A stretch of 64,000 nt of DNA from the NCBI GenBank assembly GCA_922989275.2, contig OV277858.1, positions 17,657,427 through 17,721,426 on the forward strand. The letters run 5' to 3'. Origin of the DNA: Gari tellinella (lineage: Eukaryota > Mollusca > Bivalvia > Cardiida > Psammobiidae). The notes under the pieces were generated by a model, which ran no database searches, was not told where the DNA came from, and was given only the letters and a program-made list of their open reading frames with translations. Both the position numbers and the translations under genes were made by a program. Positions 33,246-43,919 of the stretch are shown here, one piece after another (position 1 is the stretch's first letter; each line of letters opens with the position of its first letter).

Positions 33246-34500
33246 TGTACAATAGAAAATTATAGTCAACTATAGTTTTAGTTTTAGCATTAACGAGTTT
33301 ATTGGGAAAAAATAACCTCTTCTCCATAGTATACAGTACAACCAAACTTGTACAATTAAATAATTATGTTGACAGGTGACATTATTAGGTAGGATGGATA
33401 CAAAACAGAAAACATCATATATAAGTAAACACACTAGGCAAAGTAAGTTTTGATTTATTAATAAAATGTCCAGTTGACTCATTAATAAAAGCGATAACAA
33501 ACAACTTGAATCCTATTGCTCGTATACGAGCTATGTGTACATTGTACCGTTATTGTGCACATATGCCGAACTTTCGACGGCAGCGACTTGCTATCATAGA
33601 TGACATGAAATTGACACAACATCGGCGCTATTATGACAACCTTTGTGTCACAGTTTGCGGCCGTAAATCCATATCAATCACTTTTGAAATTGACAAAATC
33701 GGCCATCTGACACTACTATTGGTTTACGACCAGATAGTTCATTTCAGTAAAATGTCCATGACAGCGACTATTTACATACGTTGTCTACAGTTAGGCGACA
33801 CCTCTCATTCAATAATCACTGAAACTTTAAAAGTACATTTAAAATCAAAATTAAATTGAGTCCATCTTGTTTACTTGCGTTCTGTTTAAAGTATACATGT
33901 ACACCGATGCATTAACACTTATTCTTCGTGTGGCGACCTTGATCAGAGTGCTCCTTTAGGGAATGTTCTGTTCAACGTTTACACTGAGGCAGAGGACAAG
34001 TGCATTCTTTGTAAGTACACTGTTTGTAGTGAAGCATAATACTTGCAAGATATACAATTGATGTGAAATTAAAAAATAAAGGAAGCTGAGATATGGATAA
34101 AAATGACTAATTTTTAAAAAAAAAATGGAAACGGATTTCAAATATATAGACAATAGATCTTGTTATGATTTATATTTATGCAAATATTGTGCTTATTGAA
34201 ATATATTGTATTTCAAATGCTGGTTTGTAAACATATTTCAAGTTCTTAAACAAATTACACAGCACAATATAATAAATGAACTTGGTAAATATAGTGAAGC
34301 ACAATGTAATAGATATATTCTAAGAAGTTTGAGTAGTCAAAGTAATGCATTTGGGAAATAATTATTTTTTAGAAATGGAATTTAAAATGAAAAAAAAAGG
34401 CATTTAGAATATTTGAAAATAACACAAAATCATGCCTTTTACCTGTAGCTCTGCAATTTGGACAGCAATGTGATTTGTCAGACTGTGTCTGTTTAACCCT
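33246..34500. other. Stretch with no recognised gene
   Basis: The longest open frame, 117 codons at 33506-33859 (+), has no recognisable domain and ordinary AT-rich composition; not called. The segment 34160-34440 is very AT-rich. Confidence 0.35.
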
Positions 34501-34504
34501 TTAC

Positions 34505-35004
34505 CCCTTATCCAGGTTTTTTATTACAGCATGTTGACAGTAAAGTAGAAAGTACCTGATGGTACATTCTGCTTTACTTTCAAAATGCTTTAGGCTCCTT
34601 ATAGTGCTTACATTCATGATCCCATAGTGTGGAACTATTTTGCTCAGTGGAGAAATAAATAAGAGGGGTAAAACTGCATATTGATTGAATGATGGGTTAA
34701 TGTGGAATCAAATAATGTAATAGATGTATGCGGTTAGCATTTCCTCATGAAACTAAGACTTTTTCTGTTATTTTGAGACCAGCCCGGTGATGACTTTGTG
34801 TAAACATAAATTCATCATGAATTAAACTTTGTTTTGTTAAATCTGGTTCATTCTCGTTATTGTCACTGTTCTCTGTTCAGTAAGCACCAAACACATTCTG
34901 TTCACAGTCAAGGAGAAAGGATGACTCCAGGGTTAATATTGCAGACTTCTCAAGATTAAGATCAACATCCAAGTCTGATGGCCAGTGACATCTGGTGATA
35001 GAAT
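34505..35004 (-). CDS. Candidate last coding exon with 3' UTR of an unidentified host gene
   Basis: On the minus strand TTTGTTGTTTCAG is a good polypyrimidine tract and splice acceptor ending at 35005. The following frame, entered two bases into the exon, is open for 42 codons to a TGA at 34879-34877: CHWPSDLDVDLNLEKSAIL, then TLESSFLLDCEQNVFGAY. A 3' untranslated part follows with AATAAA at 34525-34520. The composition is protein-like, acidic and free of repeats. No homologue is recognised and no partner exon could be joined with confidence. Coordinates include the UTR; coding is 34877-35004. Confidence 0.35.
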
Positions 35005-35572
35005 CTGAAACAACAAACATGTATGAAAATAAATAATAAACAGCTGAAACATATAGACAGCTTTATCATCTTATTGAGAATTATTTTGAATTCTTTAATG
35101 TAGGCATTAATTGAATGAGACTATTCAAATTCAAATCTTTATTTAAATCTAAAAGTAAATCTAACAGATACACACATTTAGAATCTATATGGCAATTTTG
35201 ATAAAATAGCATGTCAACCCAAATTCCGTTCTTACTATTTCAGTAACTGACTTTGAGTACGCTCCTAATATTTAAATGGCTTACGAAATTATCAAAACAT
35301 ATTTTCAAAATGATTCTAAATTCCTAGACAACTGTAGTATAAAAATGGTTACAAAGCACAATAACAGTTAGACGTATAGATAAAAGAAAGTTAAAAGGTT
35401 ATAAAGCTTTTAAGTTGAGTCTTATATGGTTCTTAGACATTTGATATATAGTCAAATGTGAGTCTAATCAAAAACTCAAATCTGACAAATCAAACACTTT
35501 AGGACGACTTGTTGTGTTTCTACTAAGAAAACAATGGAAAAAACGTTATTCTCTTAAACTATTGTTTCCATT

Positions 35573-35775
35573 GCAAACAGTTTTGAGCCAGATCAGACGC
35601 CGGTTTGGAGCCAGATCAGACGCCGAGGAACCTAGTGTCTGACCAGGTTCCAAAATGCTAAAGTCTGTGTGCTACTCGGATTAAAATAAAAAGTCAGAAG
35701 TATAAAAATGTTGTCATTTTCTCCATTTTAGTGCACTGCGTTTGCGTTTCTTTGCGTTTAAACGGGAAAGAATAA
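35573..35775 (-). repeat. Hairpin-bearing repeat, member 3, with doubled arm
   Basis: Inverted relative to members 1 and 2. GCAAACAGTTTTGAGCCAG plus ATCAGACGCCG is immediately followed by a second arm GTTTGGAGCCAGATCAGACG. The opposing arm is GTGTCTGACCAGGTTCCAAA. About 100 bp away is GCGTTTCTTTGCGTTTAAAC (35743-35762), the complement of the block in member 2. Confidence 0.75.
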
Positions 35776-36197
35776 GTTATCTCATCTGATCCCGCTAGAC
35801 TACATTATGGAGTTATAATAACTGCAATCGACTGCTAGTGCTTTAATAGGAATCCATGCATGTGTCTGATATTTATTAATAAATATAGTATTATAAATAA
35901 AGACCTACCATAAGCATGCTAAACAGTAAATCGTTGTACCTGTATTTCCATAGAATTGGTCTAGAGAAAACCTCTGACTTCGTTCTGTATTGCGTCGCAC
36001 CTGACCGGTCTGTATGCTACGTCTCACGTTGTACCAAACCAACTGATTCAACGTTATTCCAATATCCAACCGCACAATATCTCCTCTTGTGCAGACATAT
36101 TGTAATATGTACAAGTCCTTGAATTAACGGAATAACAACATGATGGCTGTTGAATGCTCAGCGTAAATTACACATGCGAATCGAGTCGCTTTTTAAA

Positions 36198-36329
36198 ATG
36201 GCCGACATTGATAAATCCGATGCATGTGGCCCTGTATCTAGGCCGTGGATATATAAAACACATGAACATTTTGTAAACAAACTTGACCTCTCTAGGTGCG
36301 CGTACGCTGTCAATGTATTAGCTAACAGA
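36198..36329 (+). CDS. Candidate first coding exon of an unidentified host gene
   Basis: AAAATGGCCGAC gives a strong start context, and the AATGGCCG text resembles a YY1-type site that often overlaps starts. The frame reads MADIDKSDACGP, RPWIYKTHEHFVNKL, DLSRCAYAVNVLANR. It is then cut by AGA|GTAAGG, a good splice donor at 36330; read through, it stops six bases later. The helical, charged text after the start vaguely recalls death-fold or CARD-type N-termini, but this is too weak for a call. The next exon was not found; the following DNA is repeats. Confidence 0.3.
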
Positions 36330-36387
36330 GTAAGGTGAAATCCAACAAAAAGGGGCAATAGCCATATTTTTATGCAAGAATAGTGTC

Positions 36388-36616
36388 AATACACCTGTTT
36401 TTCGTGTATTAACATCTGCAGAAGCCCTTGTGCTGTCTTGGAGGCCTCGGCTAAAGACTCGGGCTTCAAATACAGCCCGCGGGCTTCTTCAGATGTTACG
36501 TGTATTAACATCTGCAGAAGCCCTTGTGCTGTCTTGGAGCCCTCGGCTAAAGCCTCGGGCTTCAAATACAGCCCGCGGGCTTCTTCAGATGTTAATGCAC
36601 GAAAAAAAGTGTATTA
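36388..36616. repeat. Foldback element with a tandemly duplicated 96-bp core
   Basis: Outer arms AATACACCTGTTTTTCGTG (36388) and the complement of CACGAAAAAAAGTGTATT (to 36616) are inverted. Between them a 96-bp unit occurs twice (36403-36498 and 36499-36594), differing at about two bases. Each unit is itself palindromic at its ends (ACATCTGCAGAAGCCC against GGGCTTCTTCAGATGT). The centre carries CTCGGCTAAAGCCTCGGGC. It interrupts a transposase-like fragment on the minus strand. Confidence 0.85.
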
Positions 36617-36985
36617 ACCCTATATTGAATTTGGTTTCATCAGAACTGAATGATTCCTTAACAGTTACAATTCCAGGTTCGGCTCTGTTGAATAAGAAAT
36701 GTTGTTATTTCCTTATACCTATCAGTGGCCTAAAATACTGTCCGAGAAAGGTTTTCCATGACCGCCACTGCAAAGCTGGGTACAGTACTGCCATGTTGGT
36801 CCTGGAAGAATTGTTAACAATCGTCTCAAGCTGGTTAAGATTGTCACAATCTGATCGCCGATACAATTTTTTAACCATGCCAAATCCACCGTCTATGAAA
36901 CAGCGAGCATGCCCAGGGATTTGCATGCTGTATCTTATCTTCTCATGTTGATCTGTTAGTACACGCCACATCAAAAAACCAAGTA
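36617..36985 (-). pseudogene. Fragment of a DUF7869-type transposase-like protein
   Basis: Minus-strand frame: MWRVLTDQHEKIRYSMQIPG, then HARCFIDGGFGMVKKLYRRS, DCDNLNQLE, PALQWRSWKTFLGQ, YFRPLIGIRK, a TAA, and QHFLFNRAEPGIVTV. GHxRCxxDxGFGxxKxxYRRSD and the W-x-W...FF-P-x-GI pattern match a family I know as repetitive DUF7869-type proteins of invertebrates. The name is from memory and unverified. The TAA replaces an expected Tyr. Upstream is cut by a LINE fragment and downstream by the foldback element. Confidence 0.5.
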
Positions 36986-37860
36986 CATATTGGTTCTTAT
37001 AAAAAATATTAAAGAAGTGGCAGACATTTTTTTGAAGGATGTAACTGGACTCGCATCTCTGATGTATGATGGAAGAGTGCTCCAGAACTTTTGGACTGCA
37101 TGCATGAAACTTATATCTCCAAACTTCACCAAACGACTTCTCGGTACAACTAGGGCTACTGATTTACTCGCAGACTGCAACTCTCTGCGAGGTTTATACA
37201 ACGTCAATCATACTGACAATGTACCTTGATGAATCATATTTCACATGGCTTTGTATATGAGAGTGTGAATGTTGAATTAAATTATGTGTTAAACTTGAAG
37301 CAAGTGAACCTCCTTCAAGGCTTGAGTGATGTGATTGTACCGAGGAGTCCTGGTAATAATGCAGTCTGTTGCAGAAGTCCATTTTCGATGTGACCAAAGC
37401 ACTACTAGTATGACCTATTTGACGCGCAACTGTGCCTAATTAGACCTTCACACACCGTTACTGTACTGTGTCATATCCATTGGGAATGAAATATAGCACC
37501 AATAATATTCAAACACATTGTAGGTTTGATTTTATAGTTTCCCAATTGAACGTGAACGTCTTCAGGTATGTTAACCTTTTTTGTGTGAAACAGTATGGTA
37601 TCCGTTTTGTCAGTGGTCAGCTTCATCATAATATGGTGCATCCATGAGACTTTGTCTTTTGAGACATCCTTCGACTATTGATACGGCTACTTGTGGCAAG
37701 ATGTGTCTTTAGGCTTGGATGACAAGTATAACTTTGAATCATCTGCATAGAAATGATGATCCAGATGATGAGTTCGGAAAATTTAGCCGACAGGTTTTGT
37801 GTACAATATGATACTTCAAACAATAGTCTACTGCCTGTACATTTCTCTCAATTAATGCAA
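36971..37860 (-). pseudogene. LINE reverse transcriptase C-terminal half, relic
   Basis: Read downward on the minus strand: HHLDHHFYADDSKLYLSSKP (YADD at 37749-37738), a few stops, LTTDKTDTILFHTKKVNIPE, GNYKIKPTMCLNIIGAIF, VTSKMDFCN (about 37380) and finally VVPRSRLVKFGDISFMHAVQ then FWSTLPSYIRDA (about 37150-37060). These are the post-motif-C blocks of a Jockey/CR1-group RT. Several frame changes and stops are needed. The segment 37210-37340 is disrupted. Nothing upstream of the YADD box was recognised. Confidence 0.7.
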
Positions 37861-38006
37861 TTCGTTAATAAGTTTCAGTGAAGTCATGTAATGACATTGC
37901 TTGAAGATCCGTCCTTATTTCATCAAAGTTCATGATGTTTGGATTCCTCATCCAACATCTCCAAATTTCTAATACAGTCTTTAATTATTGGTATAATGTT
38001 TTTTTT

Positions 38007-38198
38007 TCATAAAGTTCTGATGCAGTAGGTGACCTTTCTATGTGTTTCACTTAACTTTTGTAGATGTTTCACTTGACTTTTCAGGTTATCACCTAAAATC
38101 AGTCCTAGCACACCAAGAGTTTTCTCCATTTTTTCTCGATCTGCCTTGGGTATTTGCTGCTTTGCCCATGAACGAGCATTGTTTGGATAACCAGACAT
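38007..38198 (-). CDS. Small hypothetical ORF, possible first exon
   Basis: 63 codons with a plausible ATG context (AAAAAATGTCTGG). The N-terminal 55 residues are charged and helix-prone: NNARSWAKQQIPKADREK, then MEKTLGVLGLILGDN, LKSQVKHLQKLSETHRK. The tail after that looks unlike the rest, so a splice donor could lie near the AAGGTCACC at about 38040. No homologue is recognised. A link to the terminal exon at 34877-35004 on the same strand is possible, but the phases do not join without another exon. It lies beside LINE debris. Confidence 0.3.
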   Translation of the reverse strand: MSGYPNNARSWAKQQIPKADREKMEKTLGVLGLILGDNLKSQVKHLQKLSETHRKVTYCIRTL

Positions 38199-38339
38199 TT
38201 TTTAAGTGAAGACATTTGGTTAGTACGTGGTGTTTAGGATCGATAGGGTAGCTTGATCCCGTAGGCATTTTTACATGTTAGTGTTTTTACTCTAGCGCAT
38301 GGCGATAATGATCATAAGTGATTGCGGCCATTATAGTAA

Positions 38340-39260
38340 AAAAAAAAGAAGAAGAAAGAGGTTTAGTTAAGGGTGTATCAATGTCATAAGCCAATTTTTA
38401 AAAGAATCAAACTTTTTTTCTAACATTGTTTTTTTGGAAGAGCTGTATATGATGAATGGAAAAATGAAAAAAAATATATATATTTGGTGTCCTTTTTTTG
38501 AGCTACAGCGATTTGAAAAAGGTATGTCAAATTTGGACTTTTCTCTCAAATTTTACCCATTCAGAGTACAAGCTTCAGTAAAATCTATTTCAAAACAAAA
38601 CAAACATGGTAATTTGGGTTTTCATTATTTATTTCATGTCTATTTTCACATAAAGAAACCAAATTTAGACAATGCAGGCACCAGGTTTGAACAATATGGA
38701 TCCTTGAATATCAAAAACATGCTTTGTATAGGGCATGATTTTATTAGATTTTTTTATCTTATGAAAAAAATTAAAAAAGTTTGAAAATGAAATACATGTA
38801 GTTCTAGTATTAAACTTTTTTATATTCTACCAGATGAAAGCCAATGCTAAGGCAGTTCCAAATATGAAAAGAAATTGAAAGGTCAGTGTTTAAAATTTTG
38901 AGTTATTAAAGTAAAAAGAGTTATCTCCCCTTACAAAATTTACAAAAAGTACCTTATCGATGCTATTTAGAGGTTTATAAATTTCACATTTGGTGCCTTT
39001 TTTTATCTTAAATTATTGTTTGTATGAAGAAATACTACCATAAATAGGAAATAAATAACACAAAACTAAATTATCATATTTGTTTTCATTGAAAATGGAT
39101 TTTATTGAAGCGGGCTGTTTGAAAATGACAAAATAAGAGGAAGTGGATGGGGTAAATTTTACATTGCCGTAGAGCCAACTGTTGTTCACCAAAATGTACA
39201 CTTTTTCTATTTTATCATTCATCTTAAATAGCTCTTCAATACAAAACCATCATAGAGTGT
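38340..39260. repeat. AT-rich low-complexity repeat DNA
   Basis: T- and A-rich, with a GAAGAAGAAAG run at 38348 and AGTGGATGGGGTAAATTTTA at 39142, a near match to 3125-3144. The 116-codon open frame at 38434-38784 is rich in Phe, Lys and Ile, as expected from the base composition, and is not called as a gene. Confidence 0.35.
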
Positions 39261-41699
39261 TTTCATATACTTTTAAAAATTCCCAAAGTCATGACATTGA
39301 AACACCCTTAAAAGCTGATTAGCAAATACTTTTGCAATATGGAGGATATTTTATCTACCTGCTTGTAATACACACTTATCAAATTAGTTAATGGACTCTA
39401 GGAATTAACGTATGTATCGTTTGCTAAAACTGTGTAGCATGAATTGTCTTCCCAGTCTAAAAATGTAGAAAAAACAAATTCCTTAGTAAACCTAAGTTTA
39501 CTCAGGAATGTAAGGAATGTTGGTTGGATATTGAAATATGTTAACTAGCAATATCACACGTAAGTGGTTGATCGTTTACAAACACAAACTGATTAAACAA
39601 AAGTATGTGTCTTTAATCTTCTTTTTGATATGCACTTAGTACCTGTGCTGTTCTTTCTTCTATCAACGTCGTTGTTTATGCTTCACTCACGTCTGATTGT
39701 TTTGCGCGTACCTTAATTTTAAGACTATTATATCTCTCTGCATCATCCTTGAAATCAAATCCCACAAAATTGTTTAACTTACTATCAGCCCCATACGTAA
39801 TATTTCTAATCCACTATAATTATAATGCCTATAAGTTTGTCCCATCCTGTAATCATAACGGTATATTATTTTTCTGTACTTATTTACCCCAAACCGTTGC
39901 AAGAATACACACAATGCATTAGTTTTAAACATGTCCACACACAAGTAACATCTACCTTTTGCTATATGTACCTAAAACATGCAAGAATACTGACTATATA
40001 CTAGTTTTACGCATGAAGGCAAATAAATGTCATCTACCATTGATGGATCTGCGTTTAAACATGTAATACTACTCCCTTAAGTTTTGAATGGATCTGATTC
40101 TTTCTTAGGTGGACATTGTGGTGGTAGTTAATTATTGACAAGATTTGTCTCTGCATTGCTGTCTATGTGTTTCCATGTTTTACAAAGCAACTGCCACACA
40201 GCAAACCCAGTAATACCACATTATACAAGTTTGTTTTTTGTGAAATCTGTGAATTTTTGCATACCCGTTTTTATCTTGTAAACAGTGCGATTCTTTATTT
40301 TGTTTCTGCTCAAATGGATTGTGTATCTGACTCTATGTCTGACACAGCATTCAAATAGTCCATTTTATAACAACTATGTTTGTCTGATCGTTGTTATTTA
40401 TATATGTTCAAGTCACTCATAGACATCTTCCACTACAAGTTATTTTGTAGATCTAAGATATAGTAAAATGCAATAACAACATAAGAGAAGTTTGCTGATA
40501 TTTTTTCATCTTGCTTAACCATTGCTTTAGCATTTTTGTAGCAACACTGCTATATTTTAAAACATTTTTCACACTGTGGTTACATTGTAATCCACCATGG
40601 TTACATTGTTATCCATTTTAATTACATTGTAATTCACAATGAGTATGTATTTAACAATGCTAGAAGCAAATCATTTAACTCTAAGCTTGTTTAAAGCTTA
40701 TGTCCCTAGGTTTCTATCGTTTGACTCTAAGATAGTTTTATATATAAAACAATGAATTTGTCTCTGTAAAAACAAAATGGTTAAAACTAAATTTAGATTT
40801 AAGCACACAGAGGATATTAAAAAAATCTAAAAGCTTTTCGTCTGCATCAAACGTGCAGATTAATATAATGTTGACTGGAGTAATTGAAAAAAAAATAGGA
40901 TGATGTACAGGATAGAAAACCTGCACTTGTTACAAAACAAGAGACTGAAAATATAAATAAGGAATAAAAACGTGTTATGTAAACTGTATCTGATGTACAA
41001 CTTAGAGAACTTGTAGTGGTAGATGTCTATGCAAGACTTGAACAGATAGATAAAAACTGTCGGATGAGTAATAACTGGTTAACTTCTCAAATTCAATACT
41101 TCTTTATTTACCGATTACTTCCTTTACTTCATCTTGTTCTCAAACACTCAAACTTGTTTATTCTATGAAACCTCACGTATATGACGTAAGTACGTGCGAC
41201 GTATAGGTAGTTGCGCCACGACATCGGTCGGTGTTACGCGTTCCCGACATACTCTGGGCCTCTAAATATTTGCAACATTTACTGCATAAAGGAATTAGAA
41301 AAATGTGCATGCCCTTCGTTTAATCCAATTATTAATTTCTAACTTATCACTCAATTTTATCACAATATTCATCTTTTTCGCTAAATCTCATCTATCACAG
41401 TCTTTTGAATTGAAGTAATAAAGCTTTGGAAGAAAATTAAACTTTCCTGCCACTGAATTTTAATTACAATTGTTTCTAGTCATCCGTTACTATTCTATAA
41501 CTTCAAGTGGGTAGAGTTTCACTATTGGGCTGTTCATAACACCAGAACGAACCGTGCCACTATATGCCGGTCTTATACATCTGCAAACTGAAATATACTA
41601 GCTTAAATTATTAACATACTACTTATCTTTGGTAGTTTAACTCACTAATCGTTTTAGTTACCCATTAAGTAACCCGTATATCTTGGAACTTGACCTGCA
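39261..41699. other. Stretch with no recognised gene
   Basis: AT-rich. Only a minor tandem repeat at 40575-40637 was seen. Could be an intron or intergenic DNA. Confidence 0.4.
40575..40637 (+). repeat. Three tandem 21-bp units
   Basis: TTACATTG starts at 40580, 40601 and 40622, with GTAATCCA-type text following each. Three imperfect copies. Confidence 0.7.
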
Positions 41700-42435
41700 T
41701 GGGTACACTTTTACCAAAATTCGTGCGCATGTGATAATTGAGATGCCTTTTAAAGTTTGGTTTACCTTTTGCTTGTTATGCAATTGTCGTCTGCAAAACG
41801 TTGTTGTAACAATTTTCTGCCTTTTTTTTAAAGACAATATCAGCAGAATGCCAAACAGTTTGGCACAAATGAGCCGCAGCTTCATGCGGAGTTTCGTCTG
41901 GAGCCAAACTGTATGCAACAGTTATAACAAATACACCCGCAACAGGAAGTAGGTTAACCCATCGTCACATATAAACTCGGGTATTTTACGAATTTAATGT
42001 ATTCCTGCTTTGCAGAACATAATTCCAGCTGTTATTAGACAATAAGCCGACGACAAGAAAATAGACGATATATACAACTGAAACAGAATTAGGCCCGACT
42101 GGTTTGAGACACCCCTTTCAAACTAGTGGCGAACCGTTACATGCTACTCGCAATTAGGCAACGAAAATAGTTTATTTCTCCAATAAACCTAACAACAAGC
42201 AGATGGCAATTTCAATGAGGTGATGAGTTTGGTATATTTATTCGGACAAATGAATTTATTGACCATCGACACGGACGTCCAAGCAATTCACTGCATTGAA
42301 AAATTGCCCGGAGGGAATCTGAATCATTTCGCTGTGGCAAATATACAGTTAAACACTTTTAACTCTGGTGTTTGTTTGCATACTAGTATACATGTTCACC
42401 TGAATTCTACCTTCTCAACTGTTTTGCAGCAATAC
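41700..42435 (+). repeat. Interspersed repeat Y, copy 1
   Basis: Inverted copy at 55453-56170. Shared text includes TTGTCGTCTGCAAAACG, CAAACAGTTTGGCACAA, CAGTTATAACAAATA, AATTAGGCCCGA, AACAACAAGCAGATGGCA and TACCTTCTCAACTG. It contains a hairpin module at 41849-41917. Open frames on either strand differ between copies, so it is non-coding. Confidence 0.8.
41849..41917. repeat. Hairpin module inside repeat Y
   Basis: TGCCAAACAGTTTGGCAC plus AAATGAGCCGC faces GCGGAGTTTCGTCTGGAGCC then AAACTGTATGCA. The copy at 55951-56022 is the same hairpin on the other strand, with some compensating differences. Confidence 0.65.
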
Positions 42436-42632
42436 AAGATGAGTTACCTCCCTATTTACAAATGTTTAAAGCACAGTCGATATATCTCTCTGTTCTATGA
42501 AGTTCGATTACTTATGTCACTATGAAATTTGAGTAATAAATTGTACCGCGCAGACGTGGTTTGCATCCTTAATGTATAACTAAACTACAATACTCAGTAT
42601 GGTAGTAAACATTACTTGGTACAGCTATTTAA

Positions 42633-43482
42633 ATGTAAAGGTCCTTTAAAGTATGTTCATAATTGATGCGTTTTTAATGTAACACACTGTAAACACGGAT
42701 CCTGTTGGGACCCAACCCAAAGTGTCCCCCTTTGACATAAAATGACAAGCCAATGTCTATCTGGAGATGGGAATGTAGAGCAATATATTTTAATGACCAT
42801 TGAAATGGACGACAACTTCCAATGTTGTACTTGAAACTTTGCCCCGAGGGACATCGAATCATTTTACTATGGCAAGTATACAGTTTACTTTTTCACAATT
42901 GATATTATAGTTAAAAATAAGCAAATCACAGCAAATACACCCGAATGACTTTGAATTAGTATGTAAAAATACATTGGTTCGTTAAGCACATCAAACACAG
43001 CCAATGATATAGTTATACAAACAACCTTTAACAATGTTCTTTTCTATTTCGTTGTATCCAGTTTGCCTTTGGCATTGATGTTTAGCATGATGCACACTAT
43101 TCGTCTGCATTAGTTTTGATAAGCATTTACACAAACGTTGAATTAAAAAGTGTAAACTGCTGAAAATCCTTGGTGTCCAATCCGAAAGGAGGTGTCAAAA
43201 GGAAATTTCGGTTACAACAAGAATATGCTTGACATTTATAAGCAAAGCGTTTGGCGAGGAATGTTTTTTAACCTGAGTAGTTTTACACTTAATTTTTTAA
43301 TCAACATTTGTAATTGTGTACCGGTATTATGTCCTGTGTCAACAAAAATAAATTTATTTGTCAAATATATTTAGCAAATATAGACCGATATTGAATATAT
43401 AGTGATAATATAGTCATTTAAAGCAGGACAAGTATTTCAATACTGGACCAAATACATATATTAAAACGTGTAGTGACGTTTA
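42633..43482 (-). repeat. Interspersed repeat X, copy 2, part before the LINE insertion
   Basis: Inverted match to 28462-29655. The match stops at TAGTGACGTTT (43471-43481) and resumes at TAGTGACGCTT (from 48680), on the far side of the LINE. Confidence 0.8.
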
Positions 43483-43919
43483 AGTTTAAACATATTTTAT
43501 TCCATAAATATACATAGAAATGGGGTTGGGCCACAAGTTCTCACAACATTAGATTCGGCCCTTCCCCTTGTATGTAAACATTCAGACAATATATACAATG
43601 GCTATAAACATATATAACTATTTAGTGACAACAAATAGAAGGAGTGGTAAGTAAGAGAAGAGAAGGAGAAGAAATAAGAAATAGCTTACTAATGATACTT
43701 ATAAAATAACTTATTTAATTTGAGTGACGTCATTTGGATCAGTTGGTAGCAGCTGAACATGTACAGTTTGTCTTGTATCCAAAAGAAGATAACAAAGTAG
43801 TCTAATAGATGATGTAGCTCAATGCAGAACAAAACAACAATACAGAAAGTGGTTTATGTATTAAAAAATTAAAATAACAGCAACTAAAAGTAAACAGAAC
43901 AAATCACATTTGGTTAACA

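Noticed and set aside
33506..33859. 117-codon plus-strand frame
   Set aside because: No recognisable domain, no splice or promoter context, and a length expected by chance in 64 kb.
36430..36951. 173-codon plus-strand frame with internal duplication
   Set aside because: The duplicated part is the 96-bp palindromic unit and the rest is antisense to the transposase-like fragment.
38434..38784. 116-codon plus-strand frame
   Set aside because: Composition (Phe, Lys, Ile, Tyr) follows from AT-rich repeat DNA; no domain.
42220..42525. 101-codon plus-strand frame in repeat Y
   Set aside because: The inverted copy at 55453-56170 does not conserve the frame.
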